From: Saccharopolyspora oryzae
GTDB taxonomy: Bacteria; Actinomycetota; Actinomycetes; Mycobacteriales; Pseudonocardiaceae
NCBI RefSeq assembly: GCF_027853915.1
Contig: NZ_JAQGLA010000031.1
Coordinates: forward strand, 1 to 64,000
Length of the DNA: 64,000 nucleotides
Direction: 5' to 3'
The notes below the pieces were generated by a model. That model searched no databases. It was not told the DNA's origin and worked only from the letters and a program-made list of their open reading frames with translations. Positions 26,196 to 34,471 of the stretch are shown piece by piece. The stretch's first letter is position 1, and the number at the start of each line of letters is the position of its first letter. A program made the translations under genes and the position numbers.

Positions 26196-27428
26196 TCAGA
26201 CCTCCCAAACGACGTGCAAGCTCGTCGGACCGCGGAAACCCCACCCCCAGAACTCGACCCCGGGAGAGGCGTCGCGCTCCAAATTCGGGATGGCCTCGAA
26301 CAACTCCTCGAGAGCGATCCGCATGACGTGGTTGGCGAAGTAGATCCCGGCGCACGCGTGGTCGCCGGCACCGAAGGCCAGGTGCGGCAGCGGCGGCCGA
26401 TGCAGGTCATACCGGGTCGGAGCCTCGTAGACGCCCGCGTCGTGGTTGGCCGACCCGTAGGACAAGATCACCGGCGTGCCCGCGGGCAGATCGACCCCGG
26501 CCACCGTGACCGCCTTGGTCGAGATCCGGGCCGTGGCCGACCAGATCGGCGAGGTCCAGCGCATGCCCTCGGAGATCGCCCGCGGGATGAGCGCCGGATC
26601 GTCGACGACCTGCTCCATCTGCTCCGGCTCGCTGAACAGCCCCACCAACGTCGACGCCATGCCGTGCCCGGGCTCCTGCATGGCCCCGAGCAGGTAGACG
26701 TAGATCGTCGGATAGATGTACTCGCGGTCCCGGGTCTTGCCGGGCGGCATACCGTCGTGCAGCCAGTGGGAGATCGCGCTGTCATCGGGCTCCACGATCC
26801 ACTTGTCGATCAGCGGGTCGACCGCGGCCTGGATCTCGGCCTTCGCCTCATCACCCTCGACGAAGCCCTCGGGATTGGCGAACTCGCCGTCCTCGGTCAT
26901 GGCCGCGTTGGTGAAGGACCGGTTGAGCTTGGCGAACCACTCGCGGAGCTTGTCCGAATCGACGCTCTGCAGCCCGAGCAGATCACCGAGCGAGCGGACG
27001 CTGACCGGCTCGCAGAACTGCGACACGAGCTCCGCGCGGCCCTCGTCCTCGAACTGCTCGAGGTACCGGCGCGCGATCGGCCGCACCAGGTCATCGACCC
27101 AGCGGTCGACCTCCACCGGTTGCAAGGCCGGTTCGACCATGGAACGCAGGTCGGCGTGCACGTCCCCGTTGACACCGATGATCGCCGGATGACCGAAGGT
27201 GCGGCCACCCGCCGGAGTGATCACGGCTTCGAAATCAGGACTCGTCGCGACCTCGCGGCAGACCTCGGCGGTGGAGGCGACGTACGACCCGAGAACCGGC
27301 ACGTACGCCAGCGGCGCCTCGGCCCGGAGCCGCTCGTAGGCCTGGTAAGGATTGCGCTCCAGCTCCGCCATGGTGATGTCGTTCAACCACGAGAGATCCG
27401 GGGCCGTGGTGTTCTCGCTCGTCCGCAT
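26196..27428 (-). CDS. gcoA: GcoA-like cytochrome P450, guaiacol O-demethylase
   Basis: This 410-residue P450 has the heme-Cys motif [10 protein letters not shown] near residue 359 and the ExxR of EGMRW. It closely follows GcoA (CYP255A) as I recall it, including the stretch [20 protein letters not shown]. The aromatic cage that holds the methoxy ring in GcoA (Phe75, Phe169, Phe395) appears as [15 protein letters not shown] and WGWGFRG. The I helix reads [15 protein letters not shown] instead of the usual acid-alcohol pair. It should demethylate guaiacol or a related lignin methoxyarene to a catechol plus formaldehyde, with GcoB as partner. Confidence 0.9.
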   Translation of the reverse strand: MRTSENTTAPDLSWLNDITMAELERNPYQAYERLRAEAPLAYVPVLGSYVASTAEVCREVATSPDFEAVITPAGGRTFGHPAIIGVNGDVHADLRSMVEPALQPVEVDRWVDDLVRPIARRYLEQFEDEGRAELVSQFCEPVSVRSLGDLLGLQSVDSDKLREWFAKLNRSFTNAAMTEDGEFANPEGFVEGDEAKAEIQAAVDPLIDKWIVEPDDSAISHWLHDGMPPGKTRDREYIYPTIYVYLLGAMQEPGHGMASTLVGLFSEPEQMEQVVDDPALIPRAISEGMRWTSPIWSATARISTKAVTVAGVDLPAGTPVILSYGSANHDAGVYEAPTRYDLHRPPLPHLAFGAGDHACAGIYFANHVMRIALEELFEAIPNLERDASPGVEFWGWGFRGPTSLHVVWEV

Positions 27429-27564
27429 TGACGCACCCTCCTCGACGCCGTCGTTGAGGCCAGAAGGTAGGAGCGCGCGATCACCTCCGACAACACGATC
27501 TGCGCGGATCCGACACGGATCGCGCGGGAGATCCACGACACGTCCGGTCCACTACGATGTGCGC
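27429..27564. promoter_or_regulatory. divergent gcoA/gcoR control region
   Basis: This 136-bp region separates gcoA and the AraC regulator. It holds an inverted repeat GATCCG-ACA-CGGATC (27507-27521) and, for the regulator, a TACGAT box (27553-27558) exactly 6 nt before its ATG, suggesting a leaderless transcript. A GAGGGT ribosome site serves gcoA. The palindrome is a candidate binding site; AraC proteins more often bind direct repeats, so this is uncertain. Confidence 0.5.
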
Positions 27565-28503
27565 ATGCCCGCACGGCGCAGTGCGATGCTCTGGGACTGG
27601 GACGAGGCTTCCCGGACGGTGGCGGACGCCTACTTCCCGCACCAGCTCACCCTGCTCGGCGGCGGCCGCGAACCGCGGGTCACGCTGCAGACGCTGGACC
27701 TCGGCCCGGTGCTGATCGGGCACGTGGGGTGGGGAGCCGACGTCGAGATCGCCTGCGACTACCCGAACGCCTACGAGATCAACATGCCGCTCACCGGCCA
27801 CCTCGAGAGCCACGGTCGGCACGGCGTCGTCACCTCCGTGGTCGGCCAGGCGACGATCTTCCGCGCCGACACACCCTCCCTGATCAGTCACTGGGACGCC
27901 ACCTGCACCGTGCTGGGCGTCAAGTTCGACCGCGACTGGTTGGACCGCGAAGCCGAGAAGGTCCTCGCCGCGGAACCGGTCTGCGCCTCCGGAGTTCTCC
28001 CGGAACAACTCCAGCTGGACCGCGGTGCCGCCCGGGAGTGGCGCCAACTGGTCGGCAGCCTCGCCGCGCACCTCCGCGAACCAGGCCTCTTCCACAACTC
28101 GCCCGCAGTGCGCGAACAACTGGCCGGTGCCATCTCAGCGGGCTTCCTGCTGGCGAGCTGCCCCGACCTCGGAGATGGCCCCGTGGCCCGTCCGCGCTCG
28201 ATATCCCGGGTAGTCGACGCCATCCGGGACGACCCCGGACGAAGCTGGACCGCCGCGGAGATGGCGGTCGTGGCCGGCACCAGCGTTCGCCGAATGCAAG
28301 AGGGCTTCAAGGAGTGGATCGGGTGCTCACCGATGGATCACCTCACCAGCATCCGCCTGCAACGAGCACGCGCCGACCTCGAGGCAGCACCAGGATCATC
28401 GGTCTCGGAAGTGGCCGCACGGTGGGGGTTCTCCAGCGCAAGCCGGTTCGCCGCGGCGTACCGACGACGCTACGGCTGCACGCCATCCCAAGCACACCGA
28501 TGA
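27565..28503 (+). CDS. gcoR: AraC-family regulator of the gco locus
   Basis: The 312-residue protein has an N-terminal AraC-binding-like domain (YEINMPLTGHLESHG) and two helix-turn-helix motifs (WTAAEMAVVAGTSVRRMQEGF and SVSEVAARWGFSSASRFAAAY). It is transcribed away from gcoA, as the AraC regulator of the guaiacol locus is in Amycolatopsis by my recollection. It likely activates gcoAB when an aromatic substrate is present. The ATG at 27565 is 6 nt after a TACGAT box. Confidence 0.85.
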   Translation: MPARRSAMLWDWDEASRTVADAYFPHQLTLLGGGREPRVTLQTLDLGPVLIGHVGWGADVEIACDYPNAYEINMPLTGHLESHGRHGVVTSVVGQATIFRADTPSLISHWDATCTVLGVKFDRDWLDREAEKVLAAEPVCASGVLPEQLQLDRGAAREWRQLVGSLAAHLREPGLFHNSPAVREQLAGAISAGFLLASCPDLGDGPVARPRSISRVVDAIRDDPGRSWTAAEMAVVAGTSVRRMQEGFKEWIGCSPMDHLTSIRLQRARADLEAAPGSSVSEVAARWGFSSASRFAAAYRRRYGCTPSQAHR

Positions 28504-28706
28504 GAACCGGTCGAACGGAACTGACGACGGTCAGGTCACGGTCGACGAGCAGGGCAGCAGCGGCGCAGGGGATGGGTCTGGTGTCAACGAGCTCGGATGT
28601 TCAAGAGGGACCTGACAGGGGAGAGGCGGTTCGCGCGTCGCACCAAGCGAGGGCGGATCCCGTCGAGCAGGACCCGGCACTGCCCACGAGAGCCTGCTTC
28701 TGGCCA

Positions 28707-28736
28707 TTGGAATTCGTACGTAAACCGTGGTATAGA
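28707..28736 (+). promoter_or_regulatory. promoter of the hairpin/small-ORF unit
   Basis: TTGGAA (28707-28712) and TATAGA (28731-28736) are separated by 18 bp, close to the housekeeping consensus. Transcription from about 28743 would run into the 20-bp hairpin at 28765 and the small ORF at 28815. Confidence 0.5.
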
Positions 28737-28764
28737 GCGGGTTTCGACGCGCCCCGCCGTCACA

Positions 28765-28808
28765 TTCTCCATTTGATGGATAATCAACATTATCCATCAA
28801 ATGGAGAA
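28765..28808. repeat. perfect 20-bp AT-rich inverted repeat
   Basis: The arms 28765-28784 and 28789-28808 are exact reverse complements around the 4-nt loop CAAC; the core half-site is GATGGATAAT/ATTATCCATC. The element is strikingly AT-rich for this genome. Its right arm ends in GGAGAA, the likely ribosome binding site of the ORF starting at 28815, so in RNA the hairpin would hide that site. It could equally be an operator for a dimeric repressor. Confidence 0.85.
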
Positions 28809-28814
28809 GTAGCC

Positions 28815-28979
28815 ATGGGGCGAGCGCGGGTTTCTCTTCGGGGGATCGATGCACGGCCACCCATGTCGATCGACCAGAACTTCACAGCCTGGCGAGATGC
28901 ACACACATCCGCGGCACTGCGCAGCCACGTGCCTCGATTCATCGGCTGGCACGACGCATGCGAGTCAGCTGGTCGCTAG
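28815..28979 (+). CDS. small hypothetical protein, 54 residues
   Basis: The ORF encodes MGRARVSLRGIDARPPMSID and 34 further residues including FIGWHDACESAGR. Its ribosome binding site GGAG lies in the 3' arm of the perfect hairpin and a promoter-like pair lies upstream; a perfect palindromic terminator-like element follows at 29026. I recognise no family. The surrounding signals, not the sequence itself, are the argument that it is expressed. Confidence 0.35.
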   Translation: MGRARVSLRGIDARPPMSIDQNFTAWRDAHTSAALRSHVPRFIGWHDACESAGR

Positions 28980-29025
28980 ATCTGGCCAGCATTGAACTCG
29001 GCAGATCATCACCGGCCAGCTCAGA

Positions 29026-29053
29026 GCCTTTGCGGATCATGATCCGCAAAGGC
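29026..29053. terminator. perfect 28-bp palindrome, terminator-like
   Basis: The 14-bp half GCCTTTGCGGATCA is followed by its exact complement, giving a 12-bp stem with a CATG loop. It lies 46 bp after the 54-residue ORF and is a likely terminator for it, and possibly for gcoR transcripts. Confidence 0.6.
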
Positions 29054-29452
29054 GACTTCACTCAAACCCGCTGATGAACGTCTCGCTCTACCCACCGTGT
29101 TTTGTCACTGTGACGTTAATAGGTGACGGGAACGGGTGCAGGAACAGCATGGACGGTGGGTGACCGGGCGACCCTGGTCGACATCCACACGTCAACGGCC
29201 TTCCAATGGCCAGCCCGTCTTTACCGCAGCGTCGTTGTCACGCAGACGGCGCGTGCAGAGCCCATGCCGATGAGCGTTCCGCGCGACTCGACGGACCCAC
29301 CGCGTGGAACGACTCCGGCTCAACCATCAGTGGCACTCCGGACGGCGACGACACCCGGAGTCCACGCCGGACGCCTCAGGTGCTCAATGCGTCGGAATCA
29401 GCGTTCCTGGAGGCCCTTCCCGAGGTGATCTCCGCAGGTCGATACAACGCCG

Positions 29453-29466
29453 ATAATGTACATTAT
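29453..29466. repeat. palindrome ATAATGTACATTAT
   Basis: A perfect 14-bp AT-rich palindrome stands in otherwise GC-rich DNA. It looks like an operator core, but no gene with a clear start follows it. Confidence 0.4.
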
Positions 29467-29686
29467 GTTAAGTAGTAATCTGATCGTGCGGCCCGGAGCC
29501 CGAAACGCCCCTCCTCTGCTGCGGATGCGGCTCAACGCTTCGCGTGCCGATGGGCGGACTTGCGCGTCGCTTGGCAACTGCCGTACGCGGCAACGGCTTT
29601 CAATGTGACGACCAGCCGCGCCGCTCGTGGACCAGAGCATCGAGACTGCGTGTGCTGCAACATGACCCGGAACGTCGTCGGCGGCG

Positions 29687-29720
29687 GGATCGTTCGACTG
29701 CCGAGGGGTTCGAACGATCC
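29687..29720. terminator. 11-bp inverted repeat
   Basis: GGATCGTTCGA (29687-29697) pairs exactly with TCGAACGATCC (29710-29720) across a 12-nt loop. It lies just downstream of the small reverse ORF ending at 29773 and could be its terminator. Confidence 0.4.
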
Positions 29721-29772
29721 AGCCGCCGGTTCCCTGCTCCCCCATGTGCTCAACTGATGATCAGGAGCTCGG

Positions 29773-29952
29773 CTAGAGCGTCTTGCCCGCCTTCTTCGCG
29801 GCCTTGCAGTCCTTGCACGTGACGCCGCCATAGACGAGCAGCTCTTTCTGGATGGTGTTGGCGGCGAACGTCTTGCCGCAGAGCGAGAAGGCTCGCCTGT
29901 CCCAGTTCGAACGCTTGCAGTCGTGCCTCTCCCCTGTTCTCCGGCTGAGCAC
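29773..29952 (-). CDS. small Cys-containing protein, unknown
   Basis: The reverse strand encodes about 59 residues including ERHDCKRSNWDRRAFSLCGK and YGGVTCKDCKAAKKAGKTL. The spaced Cys residues (single, single, then CxxC) resemble a small zinc-ribbon family common in actinobacterial and phage genomes. The GTG start at 29952 is a guess; no good ribosome site is visible. It could be a remnant. Confidence 0.35.
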   Translation of the reverse strand: MLSRRTGERHDCKRSNWDRRAFSLCGKTFAANTIQKELLVYGGVTCKDCKAAKKAGKTL

Positions 29953-30017
29953 GGGATGATCCGGCGCGATCGCCGATACGTTCGGTTGGAGAACGAGGCA
30001 ATGGAGAGGAACAGCAG

Positions 30018-30231
30018 GTGCACTTCGCACACAGCAACGGGTCGGAGATCGCGTTCAACATCGTCGGCGACGGTCCGCCATTGGTGCTGCATCCGGGGAT
30101 GTTCCAGGTCGGGGCGCACTGGACAAAAGCCGGCTACACCGCTCCCCTGGCCACATCCCACACGTGATCACCGTGGATCCGCTGGGCCTGGGCGCCAGCG
30201 ATGCGCCGCGCGACTCGGAGGCCAGAGCGTG
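30018..30231 (+). pseudogene. alpha/beta hydrolase, N-terminal fragment with frameshift
   Basis: A GTG with GAGAGGA upstream begins HFAHSNGSEIAFNIVGDGPP and PLVLHPGMFQVG, the opening of an alpha/beta hydrolase. The frame stops at a TGA after TSHT, while the next frame continues HVITVDPLGLGASDAPRDSE, the expected following strand. The protein then ends before any nucleophile elbow. It is a frameshifted, truncated relic. Confidence 0.65.
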
Positions 30232-30308
30232 GCTTCGATCGGGGCTGTGCTGAGGCCGGAGACGTACGTCTGGTTTCCGGAGTGGCCCTTTGAGGCCGTT
30301 TTCGCGAG

Positions 30309-31151
30309 TCAGGTGTCGACCGAACGCGCGTGGTGTGTGCTGGCGTGGAGGCTGCTCAGCAGTGCGAGGGCGTGAGCGCTGGGTGTGGCGGGTTCGGCGT
30401 GGTAGATGATCAGTTGTTGGCCGGGGGCGCTGCGCACGTCGAATGCCTGGTAGGTGAGGGCGAGTGGGCCGACGTCGGGGTGCACGAGGTGTTTGGGTTC
30501 GCGGGTCTTGCCGCGCACCTGGTGGGTCTCCCACAAGGCGCGGAAGTGCGCGCTGCCTTCGCTGAGTTCGGCCACCAGGCGCCGCAAACCAGGATCGTGT
30601 GGGTCGAAGCCCGCGGCTACCCGCAGGTTCGCCACGGTGGCCTGTGCGGTCCAGTTCCAGCGTGCGTAGAACCGTCGTCCCGCGGGGTCGAGGAAGGTCA
30701 TGCGGGCAAGGTTGTCCACCGCGCGGAATGGTGAGAACAACGCGTCGGCGAGGGTGTTGGTGGCCAGGACGTCCAGGATGCGGTTGAGCACGAAAGCGGG
30801 CGTGTGCGGGTAACCGTCCATGAGTTGCCGCAGTTCGGGGCTCACGGCCTGGGGTACCGGGGCGGGAGTGTTGTCTGGTGTGGTGCCGGCCAGTCGGTAC
30901 AGGTGCTCGCGGGCATCGGGGTCGAGATCCAGCGCGCGGCAGAGGGCGTCGAGCACTTGCGGTGACGGGTGGGTCTCGCGGCCCTGTTCCAGGCGGGTGT
31001 AGTAGTCGGCGTTCACCCCGGCGAGCACGGCGACTTCTTCGCGACGCAGTCCGGTCACCTTGCGCCGGCCGGAGTAGAGCACGCCCGCGTCTTCCGGAGA
31101 TCGCCCCGCGCGACGCGCTCGCAGGAACGCCCCCAGCTCACCACTGGCCAT
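30309..31151 (-). CDS. MmyB-type XRE family regulator
   Basis: The 280-residue protein has an N-terminal Cro/XRE helix-turn-helix (RREEVAVLAGVNADYYTRLEQG) and the C-terminal MmyB PAS-like ligand domain (RILDVLATNTLADALFSPF, then ALTYQAFDVRSAPGQQLIIYH). MmyB proteins can bind fatty acids in this domain. A TACCCT box lies 6 nt before the ATG at 31151, suggesting a leaderless mRNA. It is divergent from the Atu4866/SDR operon and very likely controls it, as is common for this family next to SDR genes. Confidence 0.88.
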   Translation of the reverse strand: MASGELGAFLRARRAGRSPEDAGVLYSGRRKVTGLRREEVAVLAGVNADYYTRLEQGRETHPSPQVLDALCRALDLDPDAREHLYRLAGTTPDNTPAPVPQAVSPELRQLMDGYPHTPAFVLNRILDVLATNTLADALFSPFRAVDNLARMTFLDPAGRRFYARWNWTAQATVANLRVAAGFDPHDPGLRRLVAELSEGSAHFRALWETHQVRGKTREPKHLVHPDVGPLALTYQAFDVRSAPGQQLIIYHAEPATPSAHALALLSSLHASTHHARSVDT

Positions 31152-31252
31152 GGCACCAGGGTAGATCGCTGGCCGCCCGGTTGGGTGGGTGTGGCACACC
31201 CAGTCACCACACGTCCTGCCATCGCCTGTCACCGTCGCCGACGCTGGGCGGT

Positions 31253-31525
31253 ATGACGAGCGATATCGACGTGGTCGGCATGTGGGTCACCGCGGACGGA
31301 CATATCCGGCAGGAGCTGCGCGCCGACGGGCGCTACGACGAAGCGCGCGGCGAACGGCGCAGCGCCTACACCGGTCGCTACACAGTGACCGGGAACCACC
31401 TCGACTACGTGGACGACACCGGCTTCACCGCGACGGGCGACATCCGCGACGGCGTGCTCTACCACGAGCATCTCGTCCTTTATCGCGAGTCCGCCTCCGA
31501 TCACCGAGGGCAGGCACGGCGATGA
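31253..31525 (+). CDS. Atu4866-domain protein
   Basis: The 90-residue protein consists of the compact beta domain VGMWVTADGHIRQELRADGRYDEARG...GNHLDYVDDTGFTATGDIRDGVLYHEH, matching the Atu4866 domain. Function is unknown, but such proteins usually stand beside oxidoreductase genes. Its TGA overlaps the ATG of the SDR gene by 4 nt (ATGA), so it is the first gene of a coupled operon. Confidence 0.85.
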   Translation: MTSDIDVVGMWVTADGHIRQELRADGRYDEARGERRSAYTGRYTVTGNHLDYVDDTGFTATGDIRDGVLYHEHLVLYRESASDHRGQARR

Positions 31526-32295
31526 GCGTGCCACCCACCGACGGCGAATTCGTGGGCCCTGAGCTGAAGGGCAAGGTCGCGCTGGTCACCGGCGCCGCCC
31601 GCGGAGTCGGCGCGGCCACGGTCGCCTGGCTGCACGCCCGCGGCGCGCGAGTACTGGCCACCGACCTCCGCCCCGAAGTGGACGGTCTCACCACCCGGTT
31701 CAACGGCGTGTCCACCCTGGTCGGCGACGTGTCCCGAGAGGACACCGCAGTGCGGTCGGTTGCCACGGCGATCGACCGGTTCGGCAGCGTGGACATCCTG
31801 GTCAGCAACGCCGGCCGATCGGTGAACAAGCCAATCACCGAGACCACCGCGTCCGACTGGGACGAGCTGATGTCGATCAACGCGCGCGGCGCGTTCCTGC
31901 ACGCCCGGGAAGCATTCCGGGCGATGCGCGAACACGGCGGGGGTGTGATCGTCACCGTCGGGTCGTTCGCCTGCACCGTCGGGTTGGTCGAGGCCGCGGC
32001 CTACAGCGCGTCCAAGGGAGCGTTGGCGCAGTTGACCAAGGTGCTCGCGCTGGAGGGCGGACCGCACGGCATCCGTGCCAACGTCGTCGCCCCCGGTGTG
32101 ATCGAGACCGACATGCTCGACAACTTCCGGGCCGACAGCCGGGAGTATCTCCGCTCCTTCGGCGACACCCACCCCTTGGGCCGCGTCGCCCAACCCGAGG
32201 AGATCACCGAGGTGATCGGTTTCCTGGCCTCGCCCCGCTCCAGCTTCATCACCGGCGCGGTCGTCGCCGCCGACGGCGGCTACACCGCCGCCTGA
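31522..32295 (+). CDS. SDR-family oxidoreductase
   Basis: This 257-residue classical short-chain dehydrogenase has GAARGVGAA (nucleotide binding), NAGRS, the active site Tyr-Lys in AYSASKGALAQ and PGVIETDM. It uses NAD(P)H to reduce or oxidise a carbonyl/alcohol of unknown identity. It is translationally coupled to the Atu4866-domain gene and followed 33 nt later by a second SDR. Confidence 0.9.
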   Translation: MSVPPTDGEFVGPELKGKVALVTGAARGVGAATVAWLHARGARVLATDLRPEVDGLTTRFNGVSTLVGDVSREDTAVRSVATAIDRFGSVDILVSNAGRSVNKPITETTASDWDELMSINARGAFLHAREAFRAMREHGGGVIVTVGSFACTVGLVEAAAYSASKGALAQLTKVLALEGGPHGIRANVVAPGVIETDMLDNFRADSREYLRSFGDTHPLGRVAQPEEITEVIGFLASPRSSFITGAVVAADGGYTAA

Positions 32296-32328
32296 CTCCC
32301 AGCAGACAAAACGAGAGGACGAGCACCT

Positions 32329-33084
32329 ATGCCTGGACGGCTCATGAGCAAGGTCGCGTTGATCACGGGCGCGACCGGCGGCATCGGACAAGCCACCGCG
32401 GAACTGTTCGCCCGTGAAGGAGCCAGCCTGGTCGTCACCGACATCGCCCAGGACACCGCGGACGAGCTCGCCGCGCGTCTGAAAGCCGAGGGCACCGATG
32501 TGCTGGCCGTCCGGTTGGATGTCTCCTCGCCGGAGAACTGGAGCGAGGCGATCGAGCTCACCCGGCGACGCTTCGGCCGCCTTGACGTCTTGGTCAACAT
32601 CGCTGGTGTCCTGGACTGGCCCGGCATCGAGGAGACCACAAAGGACGCCTGGGACCAGGTGGTCGCGGTTAACCAGACCGGCACCTGGCTCGGAATGAAG
32701 ACCGCCATGCCCCTGCTGCGCGCCTCCGGCAACGCCTCCATCATCAACACCTCCTCAGTGCTCGGCCTGGTCGGCAGCGGAGCCGCCGCCGCGTACCAGG
32801 CGACCAAGGGAGCAGTGCGGCTGCTGACCAAGACCGCCGCCGTCGAATACGCCACCCGCGGAGTCCGGGTCAACTCGGTGCACCCCGGCGTCATCACCAC
32901 CCCGATGATCCAAGATGTGCTCGACGAGCAGGGCGATCAACAACCCGATATCGTGCGCACCCCTATGCGCCGCGCAGGTAGCCCCGCTGAGGTCGCTCCT
33001 ACGATGCTCTTCTTGGCCAGCGACGAATCCTCGTTCGTCACCGGAACCGAGCTCGTCGTCGACGGTGGACTCACCGCACACTGA
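32329..33084 (+). CDS. SDR-family oxidoreductase (FabG/cyclopentanol dehydrogenase-like)
   Basis: This 251-residue protein has GATGGIGQA, NIAGV, Ser in INTSSVLG, Tyr-Lys in AYQATKGAVRLL and PGVITTPM with the end TGTELVVDGGLTAH. It belongs to the 3-alpha/20-beta-hydroxysteroid or cyclopentanol dehydrogenase group of SDRs. It is the third gene in the MmyB-controlled group, so it likely acts on the same substrate series as the preceding SDR. Confidence 0.9.
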   Translation: MPGRLMSKVALITGATGGIGQATAELFAREGASLVVTDIAQDTADELAARLKAEGTDVLAVRLDVSSPENWSEAIELTRRRFGRLDVLVNIAGVLDWPGIEETTKDAWDQVVAVNQTGTWLGMKTAMPLLRASGNASIINTSSVLGLVGSGAAAAYQATKGAVRLLTKTAAVEYATRGVRVNSVHPGVITTPMIQDVLDEQGDQQPDIVRTPMRRAGSPAEVAPTMLFLASDESSFVTGTELVVDGGLTAH

Positions 33085-33115
33085 TGACCAGCCCCGGATC
33101 CACGCCGATTGCCGT

Positions 33116-33400
33116 ATGTCCGCACATGCCGCGAAGCGACGCGAAGGACACGTCACCGTGCCCAAGGGCCACGTGGAACTAGGCGTGCGGCTGAATACCT
33201 TCCTCGAAAATCGCTGACGCGAGTACCGCAAGCAGATCCTGTCGGCCTCCCGGGCCGCCGAACTACGAGCCCTCGGCGTGAGCCTGGACCCCCTGGCCGA
33301 ACGCCGGAAACGGGCCTGCGAGAGCTGGACCGCTTACTACGTGACCACCCTGACCGGCGTGGGCGGGGTGGCCGGGGTGTTGCCGTTCTTGTTGTGGTGA
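33116..33400 (+). pseudogene. helicase-associated (HA) domain fragment with nonsense codon
   Basis: The frame reads AAKRREGHVTVPKGHVELGV and RLNTFLENR, then a TGA, then continues in the same frame as REYRKQILSASRAAELRALG. Together this is one repeat of the helicase-associated domain found in large actinobacterial DEAD-type helicases, with an in-frame stop where an Arg (CGA) is expected. Only one repeat survives. It is a decayed piece of a larger gene. Confidence 0.6.
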
Positions 33401-33403
33401 GCT

Positions 33404-34321
33404 TCAGGTGAGGTCGAAGCGTTGGGCGTAGTGGTCGCGGAGGGCTTCGGTGCGGTCGGTGGGCCATGGGCAGCGGATGTCGTCGTGGAGGGCGGCGAAG
33501 AGCAGTTCCAGGTGGGTGTGCCAGGCCGCGAGCAGGGTTGCCGGGTCGGTCGTGGTGGTGTGGGTGAGGTGCAGTCGGGTGCCGATCGGGTGTTGGTCGC
33601 GGAGGTGGAAGCGGACGGTTCCGGTGGGTTGCCAGGCGTATTCGAGGGTGTGGGGTGCTTCGGTGGTGATCACGGGGCCGGCGGTGCCGTAGCCGTGGGT
33701 GCTGGGCAGTGGTGGTTCGGATCCTGGGGTCGGGGTGGTGTCGCCGGTGAGCAGGGCCCAGACCTGTGCCGGGGGTTGGACGAGGTCGCGGGTGAAGTGG
33801 ATTTGCCAGCCGGTGTCGGTGCGGTGCAGTTCGCCTTCGGCGAGGCCGAACTGCTCGATGTAGTTCTCGGCGCGGTGGAACCAGGTCTGCATGTCGAATT
33901 CGGCGGTGGTTCCGGAGAGGCGGGCGTCGAGGGCGTCGAGGCAGCCGTCCCATCCGGCGGCGTGGCGGGCGGTGGAGGGCAGGTCGCTGTCGGGTGCGCG
34001 GAGGGTGTGGCTGAAGACCAGGAGGCAGCCTTCGGGGCGTGGGAGGAGTTCGCAGCGGATGACGTCGTCGTTCCAGCGGAAGGCGAAGACCTTGAGCGGG
34101 TCGATTTCGAGGATTTCGCCGTGTTCGGGTTCGGTTCCGTCGAAGGTGAAGCTCATCGGTGCGCCGGGGGTGGCGTGGTCGAAGTCGATGCGTGCTGGGA
34201 ACCAGTGCGAGAGTTCGGTGGGGTCGGTGATGGCGTGCCAGACCTTGTCCGGTGGGTGGTTCAGGAGGCGTTCGAGGCGCAGGACCGGGTGGTCGCCGTG
34301 CATCGTGACGGTGGTGTTCAC
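33404..34321 (-). CDS. tandem SRPBCC/AHSA1-domain protein
   Basis: The 305-residue protein contains two START-like AHSA1 domains: the first has LERLLNHPPDKVWHAITDPT and ARIDFDHATPGAPMSFTFDG, the second IHFTRDLVQPPAQVWALLTG and LEYAWQPTGTVRFHLR. These hydrophobic pockets bind lipids or polyketide-like ligands. GGAGG precedes the GTG at 34321. It lies near an AraC-family gene on the same strand, which may regulate it. Confidence 0.85.
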   Translation of the reverse strand: MNTTVTMHGDHPVLRLERLLNHPPDKVWHAITDPTELSHWFPARIDFDHATPGAPMSFTFDGTEPEHGEILEIDPLKVFAFRWNDDVIRCELLPRPEGCLLVFSHTLRAPDSDLPSTARHAAGWDGCLDALDARLSGTTAEFDMQTWFHRAENYIEQFGLAEGELHRTDTGWQIHFTRDLVQPPAQVWALLTGDTTPTPGSEPPLPSTHGYGTAGPVITTEAPHTLEYAWQPTGTVRFHLRDQHPIGTRLHLTHTTTTDPATLLAAWHTHLELLFAALHDDIRCPWPTDRTEALRDHYAQRFDLT

Positions 34322-34471
34322 GGGTGTTCCTCCGGGTGGTCGGGCGTTGGGTCGTTCGTGCCACAGGTGGTGGTCGGGCGCCAGCCGGGGTTGGGTCGTT
34401 CGCTGTGAGGTGCGCGGGAGCCCCGGGTTAATTGCCAGAATCAGAATATAACCGATCTGGCATGAAGCTGC

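Larger units (their letters stand above)
28980..29772. other. non-coding or decayed region
   Basis: No convincing gene is visible in about 790 bases. It contains a 28-bp palindrome (29026-29053), a GTCAC-T-GTGAC dyad near 29105, an AT-rich palindrome (29453-29466) and an 11-bp inverted repeat (29687-29720). A forward frame ending at 29475 contains SESAFLEALPEVISAGRYNA, which may be the tail of a lost gene. Composition drops in GC compared with flanks. Confidence 0.45.

Noticed and set aside
29690-29722. A GGTTCGAACGATCC stretch resembling the T-arm of a tRNA
   Set aside because: No acceptor, D or anticodon arms can be folded around it; it is one side of an 11-bp inverted repeat.
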